Below are positions 57,783 through 64,000 of a DNA stretch of 64,000 nt, piece by piece. The translations under genes were made by a program, and so were the position numbers. Under the pieces are notes generated by a model. That model had not been told where the DNA came from. It did no database searches and worked only from the letters and a program-made list of their open reading frames with translations. Within the stretch, counting starts at the first letter, position 1, and each line of letters opens with the position of its first letter. This DNA is from Leifsonia sp052114085 (lineage in GTDB: Bacteria; Actinomycetota; Actinomycetes; Actinomycetales; Microbacteriaceae), in contig NZ_JBFREB010000001.1 of the NCBI RefSeq assembly GCF_052114085.1, positions 3,534,001 to 3,598,000 on the forward strand. Reading direction: 5' to 3'.

Positions 57783-60347
57783 TCAGCGCACGAGGGTGCG
57801 GGCAAGCGCCACGTACTCGCGCGCGTTGGCGTCGGGCAGGTACGCCTTCCCGATCGCGTTGCCGATGGCCGGAAGGGCCAGCTGGTCCGGGTAGGCCATG
57901 TAGATCGTCTCGTAGGTCGGGTTGAACTTGCTCTTGAAGGCGAAGAGCGAGGCGAAACCGTACGCGGGCTCGAGGGTGTGCGCGAGAAGGGCGAGCAGCC
58001 GGTCCATGGCGGTCTGATCGGCCGGGTCGTCGGCGTCCTCGCCCGGTTTGGTCGCGAGCGGTGCGCCGGAGAGGCTCAGGACTTCGACGCCTTCGTCGCG
58101 CATGTGCTGCGCGGCGGACGCGATCACGAACTCCATGATGCCCGGCATGGATCCGTCCGCACGCCGCATGAAATCGATCGTCCATCCGACCACGCGGCCG
58201 TCGCGCCAGCTCGGCAGCCAGCTGGTGACGGCCTGCAGGCCGCCGTCCGGATCGAACGCCAGGTAGAGCCGCACGTCCGGGTCTTTGAGCTCGGCCATCC
58301 AGCCGAGGGTGAACCCCATCTCCGGCAGCTCCTTCTCGGAGACCCACTGCTCGCTGACCGCGGTGATCTGGGTCTGGATGAGCGGTGAGAGGTCGTCCCA
58401 GCTGGTCCAGAGCGTCGAGATCCGGGCCTTGATGCCGCGATTGTGGGCCTGCCGCACCTTCTGCCACGGCTTGCCGACGAGGTCGAAGGTCTGCGGGTGC
58501 ATCAGCGTCTCCTCGCCGACAGACATCGTCGGCCAGCCGAGCGCTTCGAAAACCGGGAGGAACGCGCCGTGGACGCTGTAGAAGACCGGGGTCCAGCTGT
58601 TCGCGTCGCAGAACTGGACGAACTCGGAGATGGTGCGCTCCGCGCGCTCCGGACGGCACACCGGGTCGGAGAGTGTGATCGCGATCCCGTTGATCACCCG
58701 GTAAGCGATGGCCGACTCGCCGTCGGAGCTGAACCAGTACACGTTTCCCGGCCAGGTGCCCATGAACCCGAGGGTGCCGCCTCCACCGTCGCGCAGCAGC
58801 GCACGGAAGTGCTCCTCATCCGCCAGGGTGCGGCCGGTGAACGAGGAGCGGTACAGCTGAAGCGTGGCGAAGACGAAGACGACCCAGAAGGCGGGGCCGA
58901 CCCACTGGTAGAGAAGGACCACGATCGACGTCGTGGGGATGACGGGCGTTCCGAGCACCGAGAGGAAGCCGGCGGGCACGAACCGTCGCAGAGTCGAGGC
59001 GAAGGCGTCTGCGACCGTGGCGTCCGGCACGAACTCCGTCAGCGACCACAGGGCTGCGATCAGGTAGGCGAGGGCGAGCAGCGCGAAGGCGCAGACGACG
59101 ACGATCCCGAAACGGACAATCGCCTCGCGCGGCGACCGCAGCTGGAACTGGCTACGCGTGGCGATCAGCAGCGCGATCAGGGCGATCGGCACGAGGACAG
59201 CCGCCAGCAGCCAGAGCAGCACCTCCAACGCCGGCCAGAGCGCCTCCATGCTCCGCGCCTCGAGTGCGATGTCACCGCCGAGGACGGTGAAGGGCAGCAC
59301 CACCATCGCGGCGTTCACCACTATTGCGAGCAGAAGCGCGAACCGGCGGCCTCGGCGCAGACCGATGGCGGCGAGGAGGAGCAGTGCCAACGGGAGCACG
59401 GAGAGCAGCAACGGGCCCGGTCCCTGAATCGAGACCAGCTGGAGCTCGCTGCGGCAGTTGGACGAGTAGGAGACGTCGCAGCGCGCCAGCACCTGGGCCA
59501 CATTGACGGCCGGGCGCTCGAACAGGGCGGCGACGAACGAGAGCGGGCCGAAACCTCCGGGCGGCAGCAGCGCGAGCAGCGGGCCGAACGCGGTGATGGC
59601 GACGATCGCCGCGACAAGCGTGCGGGTCTCGCCGTGCGAGCTGCGCCGGAGGCGTCGCAGCCGGCCGCGACGCAGGACGACGCCGAGGCCCAAGCCGAGC
59701 AGGGCGGCGATCAGGCGGTAGACGTTGTTCTGATCGCCGTTGTACAGCACGAAGACCAGAACGACGGCGAACGTGAGCAGCCGGATGCGCCGACGCCAGA
59801 GCGAACTGGCGAACGCACTCGCCGTCATCAGGGTCCCCACGATGCCGACCGTCGGGTCGAGCGTGAAGTCGAACTCGGTGACCGTCGCCCAGAGCTCGCC
59901 GATCCCGGCCGCGGCCCACTGCAACAGGACTCCCAGAGCGACCGCCAGAATCCCTGTGACGAGGAAGGCCAGCACCGCGCGCGCGGTGCCGATCAGGCGT
60001 TCGGAGGCGGCCATCACCGTGAGCGCGAGCACCAGAGTGATGATGAGCTGCGCAGGGTCCTCAGGCACGAACAGGGCGGTGAACGGCGTCCACCAGAAGG
60101 CTGCCCGGATCGTGCTGGTGACGCCGGCCGCCCAGACGAGCGAGTCTCCGCCGGTCGTCGCCGCGCCCCACAGCGTGCCCGAGATGATCGACGTCACGAG
60201 CACGATCGCGGCGAGAGCGATGCTCGCGGGGGCGATGCGGACGTAACGCGCGATCGTGCGACCGACTCCGCCCCGTCCTCCCGGAGGCGCCGACGTCGGC
60301 GCGGTGGGCGGCGCGGGAGTCGCGCTCGCCGTGTCTGGGGTGCTCAT
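57783..60347 (-). CDS. mprF: MprF-like lysyl-phosphatidylglycerol synthase/flippase
   Basis: 854 residues from the ATG at 60347 with GGAGG at spacing five, chosen over GTG 60362. The N-terminal 510 residues contain about a dozen helices, including a rhomboid-like six-helix portion (TPFTALFVPEDPAQLIITLV, VGIVGTLMTASAFASSLW, VYRLIAALLGLGLGVVL). The cytosolic C-terminal DUF2156 domain has GTLGFMGTWPGNVYWFSSDG, the paired GNAT-like motifs WQKVRQAHNRGIKARI and GWTIDFMRRADGSMPGIMEF, and ends FKSKFNPTYETIYMAYPDQL. It transfers an amino acid from aminoacyl-tRNA to phosphatidylglycerol and may flip it, lowering surface charge and giving resistance to cationic peptides. It lies 48 bp after glyS, which is notable because glycyl-tRNA could be a donor, though lysine is the norm. 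Confidence 0.85.
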   Translation of the reverse strand: MSTPDTASATPAPPTAPTSAPPGGRGGVGRTIARYVRIAPASIALAAIVLVTSIISGTLWGAATTGGDSLVWAAGVTSTIRAAFWWTPFTALFVPEDPAQLIITLVLALTVMAASERLIGTARAVLAFLVTGILAVALGVLLQWAAAGIGELWATVTEFDFTLDPTVGIVGTLMTASAFASSLWRRRIRLLTFAVVLVFVLYNGDQNNVYRLIAALLGLGLGVVLRRGRLRRLRRSSHGETRTLVAAIVAITAFGPLLALLPPGGFGPLSFVAALFERPAVNVAQVLARCDVSYSSNCRSELQLVSIQGPGPLLLSVLPLALLLLAAIGLRRGRRFALLLAIVVNAAMVVLPFTVLGGDIALEARSMEALWPALEVLLWLLAAVLVPIALIALLIATRSQFQLRSPREAIVRFGIVVVCAFALLALAYLIAALWSLTEFVPDATVADAFASTLRRFVPAGFLSVLGTPVIPTTSIVVLLYQWVGPAFWVVFVFATLQLYRSSFTGRTLADEEHFRALLRDGGGGTLGFMGTWPGNVYWFSSDGESAIAYRVINGIAITLSDPVCRPERAERTISEFVQFCDANSWTPVFYSVHGAFLPVFEALGWPTMSVGEETLMHPQTFDLVGKPWQKVRQAHNRGIKARISTLWTSWDDLSPLIQTQITAVSEQWVSEKELPEMGFTLGWMAELKDPDVRLYLAFDPDGGLQAVTSWLPSWRDGRVVGWTIDFMRRADGSMPGIMEFVIASAAQHMRDEGVEVLSLSGAPLATKPGEDADDPADQTAMDRLLALLAHTLEPAYGFASLFAFKSKFNPTYETIYMAYPDQLALPAIGNAIGKAYLPDANAREYVALARTLVR

Positions 60348-60395
60348 TCGGGCCTCCGTCACGGTGGGCTCAGTCCGAGCGCAGGAGGGTGGACG

Positions 60396-61784
60396 TCAGA
60401 TCTCGCGGAGCCTCTCAGCAAGATACCGGTCGAGACCCTCCAGCGGGATGCGCTCCTGCTGCATCGAATCGCGGTCGCGGACGGTCACGGCGTCATCCTC
60501 GAGGGAGTCGAAGTCGACCGTGACCGCGAGCGGCGTGCCGATCTCGTCCTGCCGGCGGTAGCGGCGGCCGATCGCGCCCGAGTCGTCGAAGTCGACGTTG
60601 CGACGCTTGCGGAGCCGGTCAGCGAGCCCGCGGGCCAGCGGCGAGAGGGCCTCGTTGCGCGACAGCGGGAGCACGGCGACCTTGACCGGTGCGAGGCGCG
60701 GGTCGAGGTGCAGGACTGTGCGCTTGTCGGTGCCGCCCTTGGCGTTCGGCACCTGCTCCTCGTCGTACGCGTCGACCAGGAACGCCATGAGGGCACGGGT
60801 CAGGCCGAACGACGGCTCGATCACGTACGGCACGTAGCGCTCGTTCTTGTTCTGGTCGAAGTAGCTCAGGTCTTTGCCCGAGTGCTCGATGTGGGTCTTG
60901 AGGTCGAAGTCGGTGCGGTTCGCGACGCCCATGAGCTCGCCCCACTCGCTGCCGACGAAATCGAACTTGTACTCGATGTCGATCGTGCGCTTCGAGTAGT
61001 GGGCCAGCGAATCCTTCGGGTGCTCGAACCGGCGGATGTTCTCCGGGTTGATGCCCAGCTCGGTGAACCACCCCCAGGCGAGGTCGATCCAGGTGTCGAA
61101 CCACTCCTCGTCGCTGCCCGGCTCGACGAAGTACTCGATCTCCATCTGCTCGAACTCGCGGGTGCGGAAGATGAAGTTCCCCGGCGTGATCTCGTTCCGG
61201 AACGCCTTACCGATCTGGCCGATGCCGAACGGCGGCTTCTTGCGCGAGGTCTGCAGCACCGAGGCGAAGTCGGTGAAGATGCCCTGCGCCGTCTCCGGGC
61301 GCATGTAATGCAGGCCGGACTCGTCGTCGACGACGCCCAGGTAGGTCTTCATCAGACCCGAGAACTGGCGGATCGGCGTCCACTGGCCCACCTTGTCCGG
61401 GTGGTCGGGGTCGGCGATGTCGTCGAGACCGTTCGCCGGCGGGTGGCCGTGCTCGGCCTCGTACGCCTCGAACAGGTGGTCGGCGCGGTAACGCTTGTGG
61501 GTGATGAGCGACTCGGTGAGCGGGTCGCTGAACACCTGGACGTGGCCGGACGCCTGCCAGACCGCGGTGGGCAGGATGATCGCCGAGTCGAGGCCGACCA
61601 TGTCGCCGCGGCCGCGCACGAACGAGTTCCACCATTCGCGCTTGATGTTCTCTTTCAGCTCGACGCCGAGGGGGCCGTAGTCCCACGCGGAGCGCGTTCC
61701 GCCGTAGATCTCACCGGAGGGGAACACGAACCCACGGTGCTGCGCCAGCGTGATGACGGATTCCAGTCTCGACGGTGCGGCCAT
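60396..61784 (-). CDS. glyS: Glycyl-tRNA synthetase, single-chain (alpha2) type
   Basis: 462 residues of class II. Motif 1 region near PLGVELKENIKREWWNSFVR, motif 2 in GKAFRNEITPGNFIFRTREF followed by EQMEIEYFVEP, and motif 3 in PSFGLTRALMAFL. The start SRLESVITLAQHRGFVFPSG, then EIYGGTRSAWDYGPLGVELK, is typical of eukaryotic/archaeal-type GlyRS used by actinobacteria instead of GlyQS heterotetramers. The anticodon-binding domain follows (LAPVKVAVLPLSRNEALSPL, RYRRQDEIGTPLAVTVDFDS). It charges tRNA-Gly. The mprF gene follows it on the same strand. Complete and highly conserved, so essential. Confidence 0.97.
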   Translation of the reverse strand: MAAPSRLESVITLAQHRGFVFPSGEIYGGTRSAWDYGPLGVELKENIKREWWNSFVRGRGDMVGLDSAIILPTAVWQASGHVQVFSDPLTESLITHKRYRADHLFEAYEAEHGHPPANGLDDIADPDHPDKVGQWTPIRQFSGLMKTYLGVVDDESGLHYMRPETAQGIFTDFASVLQTSRKKPPFGIGQIGKAFRNEITPGNFIFRTREFEQMEIEYFVEPGSDEEWFDTWIDLAWGWFTELGINPENIRRFEHPKDSLAHYSKRTIDIEYKFDFVGSEWGELMGVANRTDFDLKTHIEHSGKDLSYFDQNKNERYVPYVIEPSFGLTRALMAFLVDAYDEEQVPNAKGGTDKRTVLHLDPRLAPVKVAVLPLSRNEALSPLARGLADRLRKRRNVDFDDSGAIGRRYRRQDEIGTPLAVTVDFDSLEDDAVTVRDRDSMQQERIPLEGLDRYLAERLREI

Positions 61785-61924
61785 GGTGCTCCCTGGTGCG
61801 ATGCGGGTGTGTGGGACCCGACCATCCTACTGAGGATGCGTGCGGTGAAGTACCGGGGGTGGTAACCTCAGGGCGCAGGGTCTCATGCGGTCTGTGAGGC
61901 CGCCCAGGAGATCCTGCACTTCGC

Positions 61925-61950
61925 GAACCCCCGGCTCCCGCTGGGGGTTC
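61925..61950. terminator. Terminator hairpin after the DUF3800 gene
   Basis: GAACCCCC (61925-61932) pairs with GGGGGTTC (61943-61950) over a ten-base loop. It lies five bases after the DUF3800 stop on the minus strand and upstream of glyS, so it should end the DUF3800 transcript and insulate glyS. T-rich sequence on the plus side (TTGCGTT) is weak. Confidence 0.65.
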
Positions 61951-61955
61951 TTGCG

Positions 61956-62711
61956 TTATCCGAGCCAGTACACCCCGTCGTCGCTGTCTTCGGGCCAGTG
62001 GCTCGAAGCCTGCATGTACGCCTTGATAGCCGGGCGACACGGTTCCTTCTCGTCGCCCCAGATCTCCGGATGTGACTGCACGTGCTTGTGGAACGCACCA
62101 TATGCGAGGAGATCAGCGGCCTGAATGAACTGGCTGAAGCGGCTGTCCTGCATCACGACATCCTCGATGACCCGTCGGGACGCGAGGTCGAGTGCACGGT
62201 GCGCTCGACGATACGGCGCCGCGGCCCGTATCGCCTGCTCCCAGAACTCCGCCTTCTCGCGGGCGGACGCGTGGTGATCGACCGTGGAGCCGTCCCGCCC
62301 GTCGTAGAACACCATGAGCTCGGTCGCGTTGTCGTCCGCCCAATCCTCAAGTCGAGCGATGAGCTTTGCGTACGCCACGCTCGGAGAGCGGTCGGAGGTG
62401 CCGACGCTGAACAACACAAAGGCACCGTTCTTGCTCAGGTGGCTCAGCATCATCCGCCCAACGGCAGCCCTCTGCGCGTCTCCGAAGCGCGCGTTCTGTT
62501 CGGTCGTCTCGCAGAACGTGCCGCGACCCTTGTACAGCTGATTTGCGTGGAGTTCACGGAGCTTCGGGACGCCGAAGACTCGGTGGATCTCCCGCCGACC
62601 GATCAACCAGGCGCGGAGCGTACGGCTCCAATTCGAGTCCTCGACGATGAGCGCGGTGAGCAGGACACCGCGGCGGGAATCGCCGGAGTCATCGACATAA
62701 CAGAGGTGCAC
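61956..62711 (-). CDS. DUF3800 domain protein (predicted RNase H-fold nuclease)
   Basis: 251 residues. The N-terminal acidic motif of this family is exact: MHLCYVDDSGDSRRGVLLTA with Asp7/Asp8 at the strand end. The second acidic positions are in LMVFYDGRDGSTVDHH and the last in SRFSQFIQAADLLAYGAFHK (QxADLxAY), which is the third conserved motif. These positions match an RNase H-like metal site, so nuclease activity is expected but unproven. DUF3800 genes are widespread, often near phage or defence loci. Here it lies alone between GNAT and glyS with its own terminator. Ordinary GC, so recent transfer is not obvious. Confidence 0.85.
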   Translation of the reverse strand: MHLCYVDDSGDSRRGVLLTALIVEDSNWSRTLRAWLIGRREIHRVFGVPKLRELHANQLYKGRGTFCETTEQNARFGDAQRAAVGRMMLSHLSKNGAFVLFSVGTSDRSPSVAYAKLIARLEDWADDNATELMVFYDGRDGSTVDHHASAREKAEFWEQAIRAAAPYRRAHRALDLASRRVIEDVVMQDSRFSQFIQAADLLAYGAFHKHVQSHPEIWGDEKEPCRPAIKAYMQASSHWPEDSDDGVYWLG

Positions 62712-62730
62712 CCATCCAGTATGTCAATGG

Positions 62731-63354
62731 TCAGCTGCCCGCGCGGAAGTCCTGCTCCAGGATCGCGTACACGGCCGTGTCGGACCACTCGCCCTTGAAG
62801 ATCTCCGTCTCGCGCAGCAGCGCCTCCTGGCGCATCCCGAGCTGCTCGCAGAGCCGCGCGGAGGCGTCGTTGTGCGCGTCCAGCTGGGCGAAGACGCGGT
62901 GCGCGCCGAGCGCGTCGAAGCAGAGTTGCAGCACCCGCTGCGCGGCCTCCGTCGCGTAGCCGCGACCATGCACGGCCGGGTGGAAGACCCAGCCCATCTC
63001 GAACTTGCCCCAGTTCGCGTTCTTCAGGAACAGGCTGATGTGACCGATCACCCGCCCCGGTCCGCCCTCCGGGTCGGCCAGCTCGACCGCGAAGACGATG
63101 CCGTCGCCGTTCTCGGCGAGCCGGTTCATCGCGATCCGCTTGCGGAGGTGCTCGGCCGACTCGTCGTGGTCGTGCACCTCCCAGTAGAGGTAGCGGACGA
63201 CGTCCTTCAGCTTCTCGTAGGAGTGGGCGTCCTGCAGGTCGCCCGTGTTGAGGGGACGCAGCAGCAGCCGCTCGGTGTGCAACTGCTCCGCCGCGTACGG
63301 CAGCCCGGTTGCGCCGTGGGGCGGCACGGTGGTCGTCGTGGCTTCGTCGCTCAC
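62731..63354 (-). CDS. GNAT-family N-acetyltransferase (RimJ/RimL-like)
   Basis: 207 residues. The family starts LHTERLLLRPLNTGDLQDAH, and later shows strand 4 GRVIGHISLFLKNANWGKFE, the central MGWVFHPAVHGRGYATEAAQ, which contains the acetyl-CoA loop (H-x-x-x-x-G-R-G-Y-A), and the helix VLQLCFDALGAHRVFAQLDA. NDASARLCEQLGMRQEALLR (N-x-x-S-x-x-L/x-x-x-L-G-M/F) completes the fold. Such enzymes acetylate ribosomal N-termini or small amines. It follows hemA by 23 bp on the same strand, so it may share its transcript. Substrate not inferable. Confidence 0.9.
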   Translation of the reverse strand: MSDEATTTTVPPHGATGLPYAAEQLHTERLLLRPLNTGDLQDAHSYEKLKDVVRYLYWEVHDHDESAEHLRKRIAMNRLAENGDGIVFAVELADPEGGPGRVIGHISLFLKNANWGKFEMGWVFHPAVHGRGYATEAAQRVLQLCFDALGAHRVFAQLDAHNDASARLCEQLGMRQEALLRETEIFKGEWSDTAVYAILEQDFRAGS

Positions 63355-63377
63355 GTTCGCTCCTTAGGCGGTGGTGG

Positions 63378-64000
63378 TCAGGATGCCGCGGACTCGTCGT
63401 CCACGGCGGAGAGGAGTGGCCGGGCGGCCGTGGAGTCGACGTCCACGCCGAACAGGGCGGCGGCGCCGTCGATGAACGCCCGGGCATCGCCCTCCCGGGC
63501 GAGCTCGCGCGCCCGGACGGATGGGGTGTGCAGCAGCACGCCGGCCAGATGCCGAAGTGCCGCCTCGGTCTGCCCGCTGTCGTCGCCGCGGCGCCGCGCG
63601 CGCTCGATCTCGGCGTCCAGCACGTCGAACACGTGCTTCCGTAGGGCGACGAGGGCGGGAGTGACCACCTGCTCGGCCGAACGGGCGCGGTATTCTGCGG
63701 CGGCCGCATCCACGATGCTGCGCGCGTCGTCCGCGGCGCGAAGCTCGGTGAGGGGCGCATGGAGGCTGATGGTCTCGAGGTCGAGGAGCTCGACGCCGAG
63801 CAGCTCGGCGACGGCGGGGTCGACGTTGCGGGGGAGGCCCAGGTCGACGATCAGTCGGCGCTCGAGCGCGCCCCGGAGGGCGAGAGCCTCGGCCAGCAAC
63901 GGCCGGGTGAGCACATAGTCGGTGACCGCGGAGCAGGTAACGACGAGGTCCCTCTCCGCGAGCGCCGCGACGAGTTCGTCGGGGGCGACCGGTGCGATGT
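63378..64000 (-). CDS. hemA: Glutamyl-tRNA reductase (C-terminal part, cut by the window edge)
   Basis: About 207 residues are visible; the start lies beyond position 64000. The NADPH-domain tail is PDELVAALAERDLVVTCSAV and LVVTCSAVTDYVL, then RRLIVDLGLPRNVDPAVAEL. This last motif, with DLG-x-PR-x-(V/I)-DP, is diagnostic of HemA. The C-terminal dimerisation helices follow (AAAAEYRARSAEQVVTPALV, then LRKHVFDVLDAEIERARRRG) with the end segment ALRHLAGVLLHTPSVRAREL. It reduces glutamyl-tRNA to glutamate-1-semialdehyde, the first step of tetrapyrrole synthesis by the C5 path. GNAT lies downstream. Confidence 0.92.
   Translation of the reverse strand, partial: IAPVAPDELVAALAERDLVVTCSAVTDYVLTRPLLAEALALRGALERRLIVDLGLPRNVDPAVAELLGVELLDLETISLHAPLTELRAADDARSIVDAAAAEYRARSAEQVVTPALVALRKHVFDVLDAEIERARRRGDDSGQTEAALRHLAGVLLHTPSVRARELAREGDARAFIDGAAALFGVDVDSTAARPLLSAVDDESAAS

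Noticed and set aside
58443..61865. 1,140-codon plus-strand open frame over mprF and glyS
   Set aside because: Antisense of two well-supported genes; repetitive Arg/Glu/Asp composition and no domain.
61860..61955. tRNA-like arm (GGGGGTTCGCGAAG on the minus strand)
   Set aside because: No acceptor, D or anticodon arm; the stem fits a terminator after the DUF3800 gene.
1..64000. CRISPR array
   Set aside because: No regular repeat-spacer pattern; the only arrays are the chaplin-like codon repeats and short tandem pairs.

Overview
The window is high-GC DNA with actinobacterial features. These include an archaeal/actinobacterial NucS mismatch endonuclease instead of MutS/MutL, several leaderless-looking promoters, a chaplin-like surface protein, an MprF-type lysyl-phosphatidylglycerol synthase and a single-chain glycyl-tRNA synthetase. 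Gene content and style suggest Microbacteriaceae (Leifsonia-like). That placement is inferred from gene content; no marker such as 16S rRNA is present.

Layout. 1-3445: edge of a YcnI-type copper-associated gene, a His-rich membrane protein and a response regulator/sensor kinase pair. 3446-9561: a structured leader and an M15-like wall peptidase, a Nudix hydrolase, an envelope operon (holin-like, DUF3618, YihY), a universal stress protein coupled to two CrcB/Fluc fluoride channel subunits, and small proteins. 9558-13744: MarR regulator with a divergent MFS exporter, then two secreted proteins, the second a six-repeat chaplin-like protein with an LAxTG sorting signal. 13876-17973: an orphan RHH partition-like protein, a type III polyketide synthase/methyltransferase/flavoprotein operon resembling srsABC, and a secreted orphan. 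18419-26015: a complete mannitol phosphotransferase operon that carries its own EI and HPr, with a divergent MtlR-type activator. 26145-35603: lipoprotein, HAD phosphatase, SseB, NucS, lactonase, MFS/LacI divergon with a perfect operator, M20 amidohydrolase, MATE transporter and an internally duplicated orphan. 35672-39649: J-like membrane protein and an ABC exporter with a GbsR/MarR regulator.

39650-50861 is the most unusual segment. Two translationally linked giant secreted proteins (a DNRLRE/LamG protein and a 2,062-residue SpvB/RHS protein with a C-terminal module of unknown type) are followed by two paralogous four-helix membrane proteins that flank a small frameshifted gene. I read this as a contact-toxin/immunity locus. 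The segment is bracketed by a 47-bp imperfect direct repeat, because the 3' end of the GbsR gene reappears after the last gene, as if the block had been inserted there.

51013-64000 returns to housekeeping and envelope functions: a split OatA-like O-acetyltransferase pair, a class A beta-lactamase-like protein, M13 peptidase, PrsW-like protease, MprF, glycyl-tRNA synthetase, DUF3800, a GNAT acetyltransferase and the C-terminal part of hemA running off the edge.

Four convergent intergenic gaps (about 13.8, 26.1, 29.7 and 33.5 kb) each carry their own short inverted or tandem repeats. No tRNA, rRNA, CRISPR, transposase or integrase was found.
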